Of a DNA stretch of 64,000 bases, positions 1 to 38,026 are shown one piece after another. Every line of letters starts with the position of its first letter. Within the stretch, counting starts at the first letter, position 1. The notes beneath the pieces are model-generated. The model did not search any database. It was not told the origin of the DNA and saw only the letters and a list, made by a program, of their open reading frames with translations. A program made the position numbers and the translations under genes. Origin of the DNA: Gorsachius magnificus (taxonomy: Eukaryota; Chordata; Aves; Pelecaniformes; Ardeidae); NCBI GenBank assembly GCA_034008185.1, contig CM067081.1, positions 150,690,258-150,754,257 of the forward strand, in the 5' to 3' direction.

Positions 1-168
1 TGTTGTAGCGTTATTGATTTTTTCAGATTAGAATGATACATCCTGAAGACGACGGTTGTTGGTTACAGGTGTTTTTGTGTCTATATGCAAAATTTTTTGC
101 TTCTGTGGACAGTGGTGCTAGATTTGAGGTATACTTTGCAGTTGGGTGGCACTGTTACCTTCCTTTAA

Positions 169-25626
<25,458 letters not shown>

Positions 25627-27403
25627 CAACTACTTGATGCCTGGAACTTGTTGGGAAACGGACCACTGAAACCCTACAGAAAGAGAGGGTTTGAAGCTAA
25701 TGTAGCCACTGAGCTTCACTTCCAAGGATGTACAGACCTGCAGCAGAGTTGGTCCCTTCCTTACAGCTGGCTTCCTTCATACAATGGGGACGTCAAGGCA
25801 CAGTGGTACCAACTCATCTATGCAGACACCACCTGATTAGGAGCTCCAGCCAGTGTTTTTTGACTTGAGTATTTCCATCTTTGAGTGTGGCTGTTGCTCT
25901 TAGAGACTGAGCAAACCCGAGGCTGTTAGATTAGACACTTCAGGGTGTTAGAAGTACGTGCTGGCAGTGGAGCTGGCCTGGAATTGGTGGGTATAGGCTG
26001 GAGCTTTTAGGCCTACCAGGTTACCCTAAGGAGGTGACTTTGGAAGTTATCTTTTGCCTCCGCATGCCAACCCAGTGAGTAGGGCAGTGTCTTGGGAGAG
26101 TTAAGTTGCCTCCATATCCAGGCAGCTGACACTACACTATAAGGATGGGAGCAAGTGGATGAATTCCTTTTAATTTCTCTTTTGTAGCTAAAGGGCAGGG
26201 GAGCTCATGATCTCAGAAATCAGCGAAGGTTCTGTTTACCAAAAAAGAAACCAAACTCCTCTCCACTAGGCAACATTTTTTTCCTTAGTGGGGAACAGCT
26301 GATCTTCCTGTCCTGAGGAGGGCCAGGAAACATTGATGAAGATGTCTAGCTAGACCAGAGCTTGGGAAAGGCAGAGTGCTTCCCTTTCCACAGGGGTGCC
26401 CTCTCCTGTTCTAGGCTTTGTGTAGAATTCTGCACTCCTGCACGTTAAAGTTGTCTCACGCAGGATGGAGCTGGCAAGGAGGTACAGCACCCAGGGCACC
26501 AGCTTCTGTGATCTGTACCTAGGGATGGGAAGGAAAGAAGACAGCCCACTTACCTCAGAGGTTACACTGACATGTGCTTCTGTGAAAAGTTTCACTCACA
26601 ACTATTTCCAGTATCACCAGGCTACGGGCATGGCCTCAAGCGATACCAGCAAGCAGTCTGCAGATACTGTTCGCAGCGCAAATCCCCCTCCCTGCTGGCT
26701 TTGCTGGATGTGTACCAGTGTACAATCAGCAACAGTTCTTGTTTGAAGTTGCCCCTGGCTTTGCCAGAGGACCAGAGGGCTTGGGGTCATCCTGGGTGAC
26801 AGTTGTTTTAGTAAATCCATTTTTAAAGAAGGACTTGTTTTTACTTTTTTCTAAATGTCTCAGACTACTGACTTGTTCTATAAATAGATTATTTTTCTTT
26901 GATTTTTTTATACTTACCACTGTTAACCAGCAGCACAGACAGAGGTTCACAAAGCAAAAACCTGCCCGTGGGCTTGGGTTTTTTTACTCCATTCCTTCCT
27001 TGTAGTACAAGGAATTAGCAGTTACCTTCCCCATTCTAGCCTGACCAGCTGCCTGTGTTTAAATAGGTAAATACATTTCATGTGCTACCTTTGTGTTTGG
27101 GTTTGTTCCTATTAGTGGGGCATCTGGGCCTTAATGACTCCAGTGGATGCTGGCTTTATGTATGTGAATGTCTGAAGCCAGCCACTGGGCTGTCTTGTCC
27201 CCCTCTCCACTCGCTCCCTATTGTGTTTCCATTCTTCTGCAGTTCTAGGAGTGTTGTAAGTAGTGTCCAGTCTTACTAGGAGCTGGATTGGGATTTAAAG
27301 AAATATTGACAAAAACAAAAGTGTTCTGTCTTGACTGTTCTGTGTCCCTTCTCTTGTTCTCTGATATTTGGAAGCTTATTTATCTGGCAGAATTATCCAT
27401 CCC

Positions 27404-27422
27404 AAAAAAAAAAAAAAAAAAA
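27404..27422 (+). repeat. A19 homopolymer run in the presumed KDM5A 3'UTR
   Basis: Nineteen consecutive A after ATCCCATCCC-like sequence. No upstream body of a retroposed element is recognisable, so it is listed only as a simple run. Confidence 0.8.
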
Positions 27423-28473
27423 TTCAGCTCAGGTAGATGAACTTTTATCAGTTTGTTTTATTTGTGCCTGCTACCTGGGAAAGGGAAGATGTGCAAAAGA
27501 AAAAGAAATAAGATGGAGGGCAGAAGATACAGGGTCTTGGGGAGCTTTGAGTGCAAATTGGGCACAGACTTGTGCTCCTTAAAGACTAATATGGTGTTAA
27601 AAGCAACAGCAAGCTGTGGTTAAGCATGTGGCTGAACGGGCACCGTAGAAAACTTAAGAGTATTAGTTTACTTATTTATGAAGGAGTCTATGCTATAGCT
27701 AGACATACCCTCTTTCTGCCTTCAGTTACAGTTTTTTCTTCTCAGTGTACACTTAGTTTTCGTAAACTGGTTTAAACAGATGTTACTTTCCTTCAAGCTT
27801 TAACTGATGGTACTACATAAATGTTTCCCTATATGGAGTGGATAGACTATCTGTCACAGATGTTTAATCGTTCCAGAAGTAGATTAGTACAAGATCTCTT
27901 AAAGAATCCCAGTGTTCTGTATTATTTCCTGACTCCTAGAATCCGTGACACAACAGGGAAAATATGGTTAGCATATCCTGTTAGCCGCTGAGCATATCCT
28001 CTTAACCATTCCTACATTCTCTGTTGTGATAAAGTCATTGTTATATGTAATTGCCATCAACTGGAAAAGTGATCTTTTAGTAAATCTGCGTTGAATGTTC
28101 CTGTTTCTCTGAGTAGAAGGTGTGGTGGAGAATGTTAACGGTAGCACTAGTTACAACAAACAGCTATACGATGCCATGGTCAATCATTCTGCTTGTAACA
28201 AGCATAGAAAAGAGTAAACAACAGAAAGAAATGTGCAAATAATGTGCAAAAGGTCCCATTTTTAGTAGCTGTTTTTCATATTATCACATGGAGAGGCTCT
28301 ATTACACTGTCAAAAGGAGGTTGCTACACTTTTTCTAGTTACAGATGTTTCATCTGCTTTCGGGTAAGGTGTTCATAAACCGAAGACCATTACTAGCTTT
28401 ACATCTTACTGTTTAAGCTTATTTTTTAAGAGCATAATTCCTCTCAAAGGATTGCTGATAGTATGAACTTATG

Positions 28474-28479
28474 AATAAA
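28474..28479 (+). promoter_or_regulatory. KDM5A: Candidate KDM5A polyadenylation signal
   Basis: Canonical AATAAA followed within about 20-45 nt by GT-rich sequence (tgtgtagatatgtag, agtggttg). It is placed before the CR1 remnant and is a plausible distal polyadenylation site. Confidence 0.5.
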
Positions 28480-28500
28480 TGTTAACTTTTGAAAAAATGT

Positions 28501-29179
28501 GTAGATATGTAGTTAGTGGTTGAAAAACCTAAAGCTACAGCTGTGGTATTGTCTCCAGATCTTAGGGTTTTGAGTTTTTATAAAAACATGCAAAGAAGCA
28601 AGCTGAAGTTTAAACTAAGGAAATAATTTTCTTACATGTCTGCTACAGCTGTAGGAAAAATCTCTCATGCTTTGGGGACAAAATCTCAGTATACACAAAA
28701 CCTTAGCTCATGTGTGTCTAGAAAGGTACATGCCTTAATGCTGTATCCTACAAAGAATACCAGCCACTGTTCATGTTACTTCTCTTCATGTGTCTGATGC
28801 AAAAGGTCAAAGAAATGACCGGGGCTGTTGTGAGGAACTAAAAATGGCCAGGACTTGAGTTGTGTATCTTATCCAAACCATGCAGTTTCAAGCTTTTTCT
28901 TTTAAGAACCAGGGCCTGGAATTGGGCAGCTCTACTTGCACAGAGATAAACACCGCTCCTGAACTTCAGTGCCATTACTTTTAGGTTTCGTGCTTTTGAC
29001 AGATCATCTGTACATGAGTGCTTCTGCAGCCTGGACTATTTGATAATGAGGGCTTAAGGTAAAATTGATGATATCATGAAAATTATCTTAAGGGATTTGG
29101 AATATAGTCATACAGCATAGGATAAACAGATGTATGTGTTTTGTTAGCCACACTGTGAAGCTTGCATTGATCTTCTCAG
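28501..29179. other. Intergenic sequence between KDM5A and the CR1 remnant
   Basis: AT-rich sequence; no gene or repeat recognised. It could still be transcribed if KDM5A uses a later poly(A) site. Confidence 0.6.
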
Positions 29180-30400
29180 TTTTTAGAATCCTAGAGTAAT
29201 GTAGGTTGTTGGGGGAATTTCTGGAAGTCAACTGGGTCAACCTCCTGACCAAAGCAGAGCTGACTTCAAAAGCAGGTCAAGTTTTTCAGGGCTGTGTCCA
29301 AACACATTTCTAGTATTTCCAGAGGTGGGCAATTGACAACCTCTCTGGCTTCCTTTTCTGGTTTTGTAGCATCTTCAGTGTAAACTTGTGTCAGATACTC
29401 ACTTGCTGTAGCTTGCCTGGTGCCTCTTGAAGAATCTGTCTCTGTATTTTCTGAAATGGTCCATTAGGTAGTTGAAGACTTCAGGCCCTGCAGCCTTAAT
29501 ATCAAAGCTGAACAAACCCAGCTCAGCCTCCTTTGAGCCATGTCATGTGTTGCAGCCTTCTAACAATCTTGGTGGTCCTCAGCTGGACTTATTTCAGGTT
29601 TGTCAATGTCTGGTTTTGTACTGAGGAGCCCCAAACTGGATATTTTACTCCAGATGTGGCTTACAGGTGTTGAATGCAGGGGAAAAATAACTTCCTTTAA
29701 CCTGCTGGCTATGCGACCTGGTACAGCCTTGGCCTTCATAGTTGCAAGGGGGAATGCTGCTGACTCCAATTCAGTGTGTCCACTCTTAGCCCCAGGTCCC
29801 TTGATTTATTATTTCTCAGGTGCAGGACTGATGAACTTAACAGGTGTTCCATTAGCACATCACTCCAGCCAGTCAAGATCCAACTGAATGGGAGCCCTCT
29901 CCCATGTTTTGGGTTGTCCTGCTGCCATCCTCCCCCCATCATTCAGTTTGGTGTCATCAGCAAACTTGATGAGGGTGCACTCTACCCCATCACCCAGGTG
30001 GGTAAGACATAAAATGGTATTGTCTCCAGTACCAACCTGTGAGGTACCCCACTTGCAGCTGGCCACCTCCTAGGTTTCAAATCATTGACTCCTAAAGTCA
30101 GAGCACAGCAGTCCACCCTGTTTTTCACCCGCATTGTGGGTTGACCATCCACTCTGTGTTTTTGCTGTAAGTCAGGGTAAGCAACCACTGCCATCCCCTC
30201 GTCCATAGGACTCATCAGAGGCGGCAGCCAGGTTGGGCTAGCACAATAGTGGTGGCTATTACTGGTCACTTTATCCCTCACGGGCCTGGATTTGGCTTTA
30301 AGGAGGATTTATTCCATAATCTTCCCAGGGACCAGCGTGAGGTGAGCTGCCCTGTAGTTGCCTGCATCCTGTTTGTTTCCTCCTCTTTACTGAACGTGTG
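29180..30400 (-). mobile_element. CR1 LINE remnant, antisense, 5'-truncated and decayed
   Basis: Read on the minus strand this is the 3' part of a CR1 non-LTR retrotransposon. The CR1 3' end lies at the left (its complement gives the familiar TAGAATCCTAGAG-type tail). Next come pieces of the reverse-transcriptase ORF: IASRLKEVIFPLHS, then LIKFADDTKLN with the catalytic FADD at 29953-29964, matching the CR1 core as I recall it. Further right the plus strand reads GACCAGCGTGAGGTGAGC and TGCCCTGTAGTTGCC, also CR1-like. Stops and frame changes interrupt the ORF, and the endonuclease part is not present. It is an inactive fossil; CR1 is the dominant LINE of birds and other sauropsids. Confidence 0.9.
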
Positions 30401-32798
30401 TGATGTGCAGAAGCGTTCATCACAATCAATCAAGAAAATTATCCTCCATACAGACATTTTCCTAGGCTTCGTTCATCATTGTGGCATATAAGATTTGAAG
30501 AAAAAAGCCAACCAATTTGAATTGCTCTGGAAAACTAAATGGCAGAACCAAGTTTCTTCAAATACTGCTCATAACTAAACTCCATGTGGGCTATGGGCAG
30601 TTAGGTCAGTCCCATACATCTAGGTACGTGTCCAAGCCGGTCTGGTTGAAGTCAATGTTACTGATGCATGGTCCTTCTATATGCAGCTCTTCACGCAGGA
30701 AGAAAGGGGGGCATCTCATCTTCTAGGAGGAATGAAACAGCCCGCAGCCTTGTTCTTTCGACGGTAGGCTGGTTTCTAAGCAGCTGCCCAGGGATAGTGA
30801 TGGATGGCCTTTGTTGTTGTGGTGGTCTCATCACAGTTACTAGAATAAGCACAACGCAGAATTGTAGCAAAGTAAAGCAAAAAATACTCGGATACTCATC
30901 AAGCGCTTACCAGATGTGCCTTGCTGTTGTTCTAGGTGCCATGTTGCATACCTTTAAAAATAACGACCAATTGAAAGAACCGCTGTACGTGAGCAGTCAT
31001 TTTATGTGCTGCAAATGAAAGATTTTAAAAGGTTGGAAAAAGTTTCTTAAAATCGGTCCTGAAATCACTGTTAATGCCCTTATAAGAAGTTGAGAACTGT
31101 GATCTGCTAAAAGCAACATTTGAGGCTTCCTCAAGTTAGATGAAATTGAAAAGCAGGGAACTCCTTCAAATCCTCTCCAGCTGCAGTCGCTAAGAATGTG
31201 TTTGGTCAGCTGCCTGAGCCAAACAGGAACTCTGCTTGGAGCACCAAGGCAGCGGGGCCATGCAATAAATCCAGCCCTTATCGGAATTCTAGCCACGCTG
31301 GCTTTGGGAGGGCGATAAATGCGTAGGACAGCTGGAAACTGCACAGCAAGACATTGAGAGCATCGAGCCTTATGTAATGAGGTGGCTCGGTGCAAATGAC
31401 CGGTAAGTTGCAAGGTAAAGGCAATGGAAGTAGCAAGGATTTATTGGAAAACAGAAACATTTGTAAGGAGACATGCTCTGAATGCCTTTGAAACAAAAGC
31501 TCTGCTGCAGTGAATAGTTTTGATCCTAGGTGGGGCGTTGTGTCTCAGTTGGAGGCTTTTCAGAGGCCAGTTTTTGCCAGTCTGTATATCATCCCCCCTG
31601 GAAAAAAAAAGTTGTTTAAAGCCCAGTGCCAGAGGGAATTGCCCTGGGTAATAATATCCGAGAAGAGCAGCTGTCTCTGAACGCGCAGGTCCTGAGACCG
31701 TTGATGTCACCAGCCAGCCTGGCATCTGCGTTTAAAGGCTGGGTGATGTGCCGGCAGATCAGGCTGCTGCATCCATTCCCAGGTTGGTGCAGTCCGTGCT
31801 CAGTCTTGCAGCAACTCAGCAACTCGAGCCTCCCGCCAGGCAATGGGCACACGGCGTTGCTCCCCAGAGAAATAAGATGTGTGCTACTGCTCTTCTGTGG
31901 TAATAGCAGCGGAGCCTACACAAATCCAAATCACAAATTTGAGAAATGGCTCAAGATTTCAGTGGGATGTGAGATGAGTCGCCCATTCTGTTTACTGCTG
32001 TCAGCTGGTGGTTTAACTTTTCCCTTTATACAGCTGGAAATTCAGTTCACCAGGTCTTTTTGTGTGTGTGTCCCTGCAATGGCATTATCGGAGAGCAGTA
32101 CTGTAAAGATCAACATCTAGACGTTATCAGTGTATTGGTAGCGTTGCATCCCATTATTTCCTTGCTAGCTTTCCTGATAGTCTCGTATGCAGGAGGGAGG
32201 CAGGAGACAGATGCCTTAGCTTTGCCTAGAAACATTCTTGGGAGAGACAAGCACAAGTGTCTGAGAATACCTGGTAAAGAAGTGGAATCATCTGGTAGCA
32301 ACCCTACCTAATGCTGATGGGCCCCCAGGTGAGTGCGTGGTGCTTCTGCTCTTCACCTGTTGCTAGAGGAGGGGATCTACTGGTGCAGCTGTAAACCTTA
32401 TCCAGGTTTGTATCCATACTGGTGAGGTTTAAGGACGGCTGGGTTGCTTGCTTTCGGGGTGTTACACTATGGCCTTCTCTTACACCTTTTAACCAAGACT
32501 GGCAGAGCATCAGTCCTGGCTACTCTTCCCCCACCCCAATTACCGCTGTATGAAAGGAGATCGTGGAGTAGCTTGCCAGAGGGAAACCAGAGTCTTTGCC
32601 CTGAGGGGTGGCCAGACTTCCCTGGTAATCGGCATGTCTGGAGTGCCTGCTGATGGTGAAGGAGGGAAGAAGCTGACTTGGTCCAGCACTGATGCCCTAA
32701 CCCTGGACTACCACGCACTGTGTCTGCAGGGAACGTAGGTGCAGAAGAAAGTGGATTATAAGTGGTTTTCAGAAGAATTAAGGCGTTCAGGAGAGTGC

Positions 32799-32840
32799 TT
32801 CCCATGATGTTTATGATCCTTCCCACAATGTTTATGATCC
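32799..32840 (+). repeat. 21-bp tandem duplication
   Basis: TTCCCATGATGTTTATGATC(C) at 32799-32819 is followed immediately by a copy with two mismatches at 32820-32840. It is a small local duplication in intergenic DNA. Confidence 0.9.
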
Positions 32841-35800
32841 TTTAGTGGCCTTTCATATCTCCAGTATTTTTGCAAGCTGCATTTTGTAGAAGGGAATGGG
32901 TGACGGGTTATGAATTGGATATTAAGGATGCATTACAGTGCTCTGAAAGGATCCTGCCCTGTTCCTGAGTGTGCGCGTGGGCACAGGGCATTGAAGGCTC
33001 GGGGACTGATTTTCCCTGGCTTCTGGTAGGAAGGCACTTGGAATGTTCATGCCCCAGGATTTAGGGATGTTAGAAAATTAAGAGAATACAGAAACCTGAA
33101 CAAATAACAAATAATGGAAGAGGGTACACAGCAACAGAAAAGCTATTCACAACTTAAAGGTGGTTTTTTTTTTTTCTTGCTGAATAAGGCAATTCTAGGA
33201 AGCTGATGGGTCAGATTCCTGTTTGGAGCTGAAAGCAGGCCCTTCTTTTTTTGTTTTTTTTTTTTTCTAACTCTTGTTTACAGAGTGTGCACAGAGTGCT
33301 GCTGCGCAAGCAACACCTGAGATTTCTGCAAAAAGAAACTTGCTTTGCTTTCACCTAAGAAACAGCTGTTCTGAGTCCCTGTTTCTCAGCTCCAGTGATC
33401 TCAGAGAAACACAGTTGCTTCATGTGCTTTTTGCTGTCTTCCCTCAGGCCTTCCCATTACAGCTTGGGAAATCCCTGCTCCAAGGGAAGTGAGGCCAAAG
33501 GGAATTGGGACAAATTCACTTTGCAGGCTCTTTTTGCTCCTTCCACCAGACGGTTGCTGGAAGCGGAGACACTCTGCTGCTCAGCCTTCCAGGCAGCCCC
33601 AGGCTGAGTTTGGGAACGGCATGGGGGCATGTGCATCTTCAGACTACTTAAAACACTGGCTGTGAGCTATTACCTGGACTGTCGCAGTCAACGGGCTGGG
33701 TTGGGGCATTGCTTGGGTTCCTCACTGCGGCTGCACCGACGAAGCCTGGTTTTATCTCTCTCCAGTAAGTTGCTCCCTCCTGAAGTCCCTGTCTTTCCTC
33801 CTCAGTGAGACGAATGCTATGTCCATGTCCATCGTTAGGACTAGATTTGGCTTGCAATAGAAAAGGGCTGTTTTCTAGCTTGCTCCGGTGTAAATCCACA
33901 GCTTCTGTTCTAGCAGTAGTGTGTGTGCTGGTACTGCTACACAGTTCAAGCGTTGCTGTAGGAAACTTGTAGGGTAAATAGCATCAAAGACCAGTCTCAT
34001 TTTCCCCCTAGAACCCAGTTACAGTGAATACCAAGACTAAAGGTTTAATTGGCTCCATATTTTTAATTATTTCCCCCAACTGGACACATCACCATGGATG
34101 CTTGCATTTTTTTTTTCTGATCGCCATGAAAACTTCACATCTGGGCTATGACTGACTTAATGAAACCACACTTCCAGCAGTTGTCAGATGATTGGCAAGC
34201 AGTACCTGGCCCTCTTGCAGTGGCCAGGAATGAAGTGTTTTCTCTTCAAGAGAGTGATGCTCTGAGCCTGTCTGCCTGAAGGAAAGTAATTAATTAATTA
34301 ATGTTCATTATGGAAATACCTTGTGTTTGTGTGTATTTCTCTGTCTGACCTCTTGGTCAGGTCAGCCTCTGTATGTTTTATTTCAGGTAAGCAACAGTAT
34401 GTGAATTCATGGTGGTAAGAGGGTAGGTGGCTTGGAATTCAGTATTCAAAAGTGATAAAGTGTGAAGCATGTGAGCAGCAGCACCACTTTCCTTCCCTCT
34501 GGGGAAGGCTGCTCTCAAGCAGTGCCAAGAAGCTACCTACCCCATGTGGCTTTGCTATATCTCTGTGCCTGGCGCTTGGGCACCAGGCCCCTGCTCCATT
34601 GCCATTCCTCCTCTTGACTGGAAGGGTTACTTCCTTCAGGCATCGGCTAGATCTAATTTGAGGCTTATCTTTTTAATCTCTGGCATTCCTCAATAGAAAA
34701 ATAAGATTGCCTTAATTTATCAAAACTTGCAAATGACTCTTTACCTGAATTTTTTGAAGAACAAAAATGTCTAAGACTGGAAGAAAGAGATTCGGTGCCA
34801 TGATATGTTGCAACTGACCACCAGAACAGGAATGACTTGTAGACCGGAGATCAGCCTCGGTGTGAAGCTTGCTTCAGGCAGAATCCCATCTGTCTGGGAA
34901 GATGTCTAAAGGCTCTAGGTCTTGCTCATGTTATGTCTCAAATCCCCACCACACACTGAACCAGTTCAGTAGGTGAGTGGTAGGGAGCATGTTTCCAGCA
35001 TGGTGAGCTCCTAATTTTAATCTCTCTGGAGAGGTAACTCAGCACTCTGAGTGTTTGCCTACGCTGCCTTGCAGGGACCTTGGCAGGGCAGCCAAGGGGA
35101 AGGTTAGAGAAGATGGGCAGGACAGGTCCCTCTGCTTCCTCCTGCCCTGCCTCGGGCTGACGGCGACTGCAGAAGCAAAAGGAGACAGAAGCCATCTGAT
35201 GAGCAGCAGCTGGGAGCGGACGGGCTCTGTGGTGATCGCAGCAAAGCTCCGCAGAGTCTTGCGGGGTGCTTGGGATTGAGTGGCATTTCAGGGGTGGGCT
35301 CTGGGCTCCTGGGTGGTGCTTCTCTGAGCACAGCATCCCTGTGCACCATATGGGCCCAGGAGCCCAGCTGGGGCACTCCTCGTGCTGAGATGAGGGCTGC
35401 CTGGGATGTTTTGAAGAAGTAAAGCCTCCTGGCAAGGCAGGGAATCTGCTGTGTTTCTGATTTTTGGAAGCTGGAAAAACTGAAGCCATATTTTATTTCT
35501 TATTGACCTTTTTTGAAATGCCAAAGTTTTTCACTCTGTCACCTCTTACTTAGAAAACTTACTTCTGAGCAACTTCTTAAAACTTCCTCTCATTCTGTCT
35601 GCCAATGACTATCTATTGGATTTTCTCCCAGAATGGAAACTTCGTATTCTGAGTACAGCAGTAGGGCTCTTGAATTTAAAAGTACCCTTTCACTTTTTTT
35701 TAGAGTATGTAAGAAAAAAAAAAAGGCATGAAGAGAAGCTCTGAGAACACTGCCCAGACCATGCCTGTTTAAAACCAGATTATGGGTTTTCTGTGCAAGA

Positions 35801-38011
35801 ATCAGTTAAGTGGGTGCAACCCTGTCTCACCTGTGAGAAAAACTTTTCCTTTTTGCTGCAGAACATCCCACTTCTAGGCAGACAGGGTGCAGGGGCAGCT
35901 GAAATCCCAGCCCTATGAATGCCTTTTTCATTCTTTGTGCGGACAGTGTGTTTCAGATTTATCATCTTCACCTCAGAGGAGCAAGGTGTGCAGAGTGTAA
36001 GGAAAGACCATCACCCCGATGGTCCCAATGTACAGCTCCTTCTCTACGCCCTGCTCTACCCTGTACCTAGTCCATCTGCTGATCTCGCGTCACTTCTGGG
36101 ACACTTAAGCAATACTGCTATTGTTACTAGCCTGCAAGTGTGGTTTCCTTTGGCGTATGGTTCTCGATATGAAAATGCCCTCTAATTTAGCTCCTTGGCT
36201 GCAAGAACAAACTGGTGAGTTTTATTTTCTTGATGCAAACTATCAATTCTTACATTGGGAGGTCAATGACTAATCTTCAGAACGGTGGTGATTCCTGTCC
36301 TTGCCCTAAAATGTGCTCAGACTCTATTCCCAGAGTTACTCTGGGGGTTACTCAGGGTTTGTTCAGGCTGCCCAACTGCTGGTGAAGGGTAACTAGGGAA
36401 GAGCCCTGAGGAACTGGTGGGAACTGATGGAGTTGGAAGGAAAGCAGAAGGAGATGCTAAAAAGATTGAAGACTCCAGACTCAGGAGTCTTTGCTTGCTA
36501 CTCAACTCTTGTTTATATTGTATAGTGTATTATATAGGTATCTATACATCTGTGCTTATAACTGCATAACCTTGCAGTGCTTTTGGTTTTGTCCATAAGT
36601 GAAATGGAGACGCTTTTGAATTCCGAGCAGGAAAAACCCCTGTTCCTTGCTCATCTGTGCAAAGGGCCGGAATGTTTAACAGAGACAAGCTCCTAAGCAG
36701 AAGTCACAGCAGAGGTACAATGCGAAGCGCTGCAGATCTGCCTTCCTGGGCACTCCTGCTGCGTGTGTGCGGGCACTACAGCCGCCCGCGTGTTCCCACC
36801 TTAGTCTTGGGCTTGCCGTTCCAGACGGGCAAGTGCACACCCGAGAAGCACTGCTGTTTCCATCCTGTTCTGGGGGGAAACCACCGGCACTGGATGTAGC
36901 TGAGACAGTGGGGACAGAATCGGCAGCTCTGTCACTGCCCCTGCCTTCTGCGGCTGGGAATTCACGTTATGGCCAAAGCAGGTCTGGGGGCACAGTCCTT
37001 CTGGTCTCAGCTTATCTCCCCCCACTTTTGACCTTTGATCAGAGGTGCACAGAGAGGGACTTGCCATCACGCTGTCAGCCTGTGCACCGAGTGCAGTGCG
37101 AGCATCACCCTTGGGTTCCACATGCAGAGAAGTGGAAGGTACGGCAGTGATATCTGCAGGCGAGGCTTCTCCAGCGCTGTGCTCGCTGTGAGCATGCCAT
37201 CCTGCGTTTGAGCTGGTCCCTGAGTTCTGGCTAGCGCAGGAGCGTCCTCCGTTTATCTCCTGTATGCAGAGCACAGTGTCCACGGATGGTCATATCTTGC
37301 CCCACAAACAGCCTGGGTGCAAACGTGAGGCCTCCGCTGCTCTGCAGGCATCCAGTGGGGACAGAGTTTTTCTTGCCTCAGGATTCTGGTCGTTTGGATG
37401 GTTATTTGGAAGCAGATATTTGCTAGGGAGGCTGTGTCTGAATGAGGCTGTCAAAATGGTTGCAGTGGGATCTTCCGTCATGGCAGGAACTGCAGGCTCT
37501 TGCAATGGCTTTTGGCTCCTGCCATTGTAGTTTCAAAATATATGTGCCTTTCTGGGAGGGACCTTAGTGGCTCAAGCAGGAGGCAATCCTTTGTGCTTAC
37601 TTTGGCTTCTTTCTCCACTGAGCAGTCTCCAGGTTCCTGTAATGTGCCAGCCAGTATCAGCCTCTATTTATCCCCTTTCTGTGCATATTTGTGACAATTT
37701 TGCTTGCTACAGCCGTGGTCACTTAAGCTGAATATTTTTAGGCTGAAAAGGCCAGTAGCAGCGTGGTTATCAGATAGAGAAATGCATCGTATTTGCTCTG
37801 GCCTTTGGTTCCTAGATAATATAATGGCAAATTGTGTTCCTGGAAGCTGCGAGGTGGCTTGCAAGATTATATAGCCCCAAAAAAGCATGGAGGCAGTTTG
37901 TCACATGTGACGGAGGAACGGAGGGGGAAGTCAGAGTGGGGAGCGAAGCTGCTCGTGGTGCTCAGCAAAGGTCAGACGCAGCTGATGGCTTCTTCACCCC
38001 GGGAACGCTGA

Positions 38012-38026
38012 AGCAGCAGCAGCAGC
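38012..38026 (+). repeat. (AGC)5 trinucleotide repeat
   Basis: Five AGC units in intergenic DNA, with no coding context recognised. Confidence 0.85.

Larger units (their letters stand above)
25627..28500 (+). other. KDM5A: Probable KDM5A 3' untranslated region
   Basis: Starts after the stop codon and has no further coding exon. It runs to an AATAAA signal followed by a GT-rich stretch. An A19 run lies at 27404-27422. The 3' end is inferred; an earlier or later cleavage site is possible. Confidence 0.6.

Noticed and set aside
27404..27422. A19 run as the tail of a processed retrocopy
   Set aside because: No coding-like or SINE-like body precedes it and no target-site duplication could be seen.
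29860..30066. Minus-strand open frame containing FADD as a possible separate gene
   Set aside because: It is the fossil reverse-transcriptase core of the CR1 element, interrupted by stops and frame changes.
34938..35489. 183-residue minus-strand open frame in the intergenic region
   Set aside because: No similarity recognised, low-complexity composition and no neighbouring exons with matching phase.
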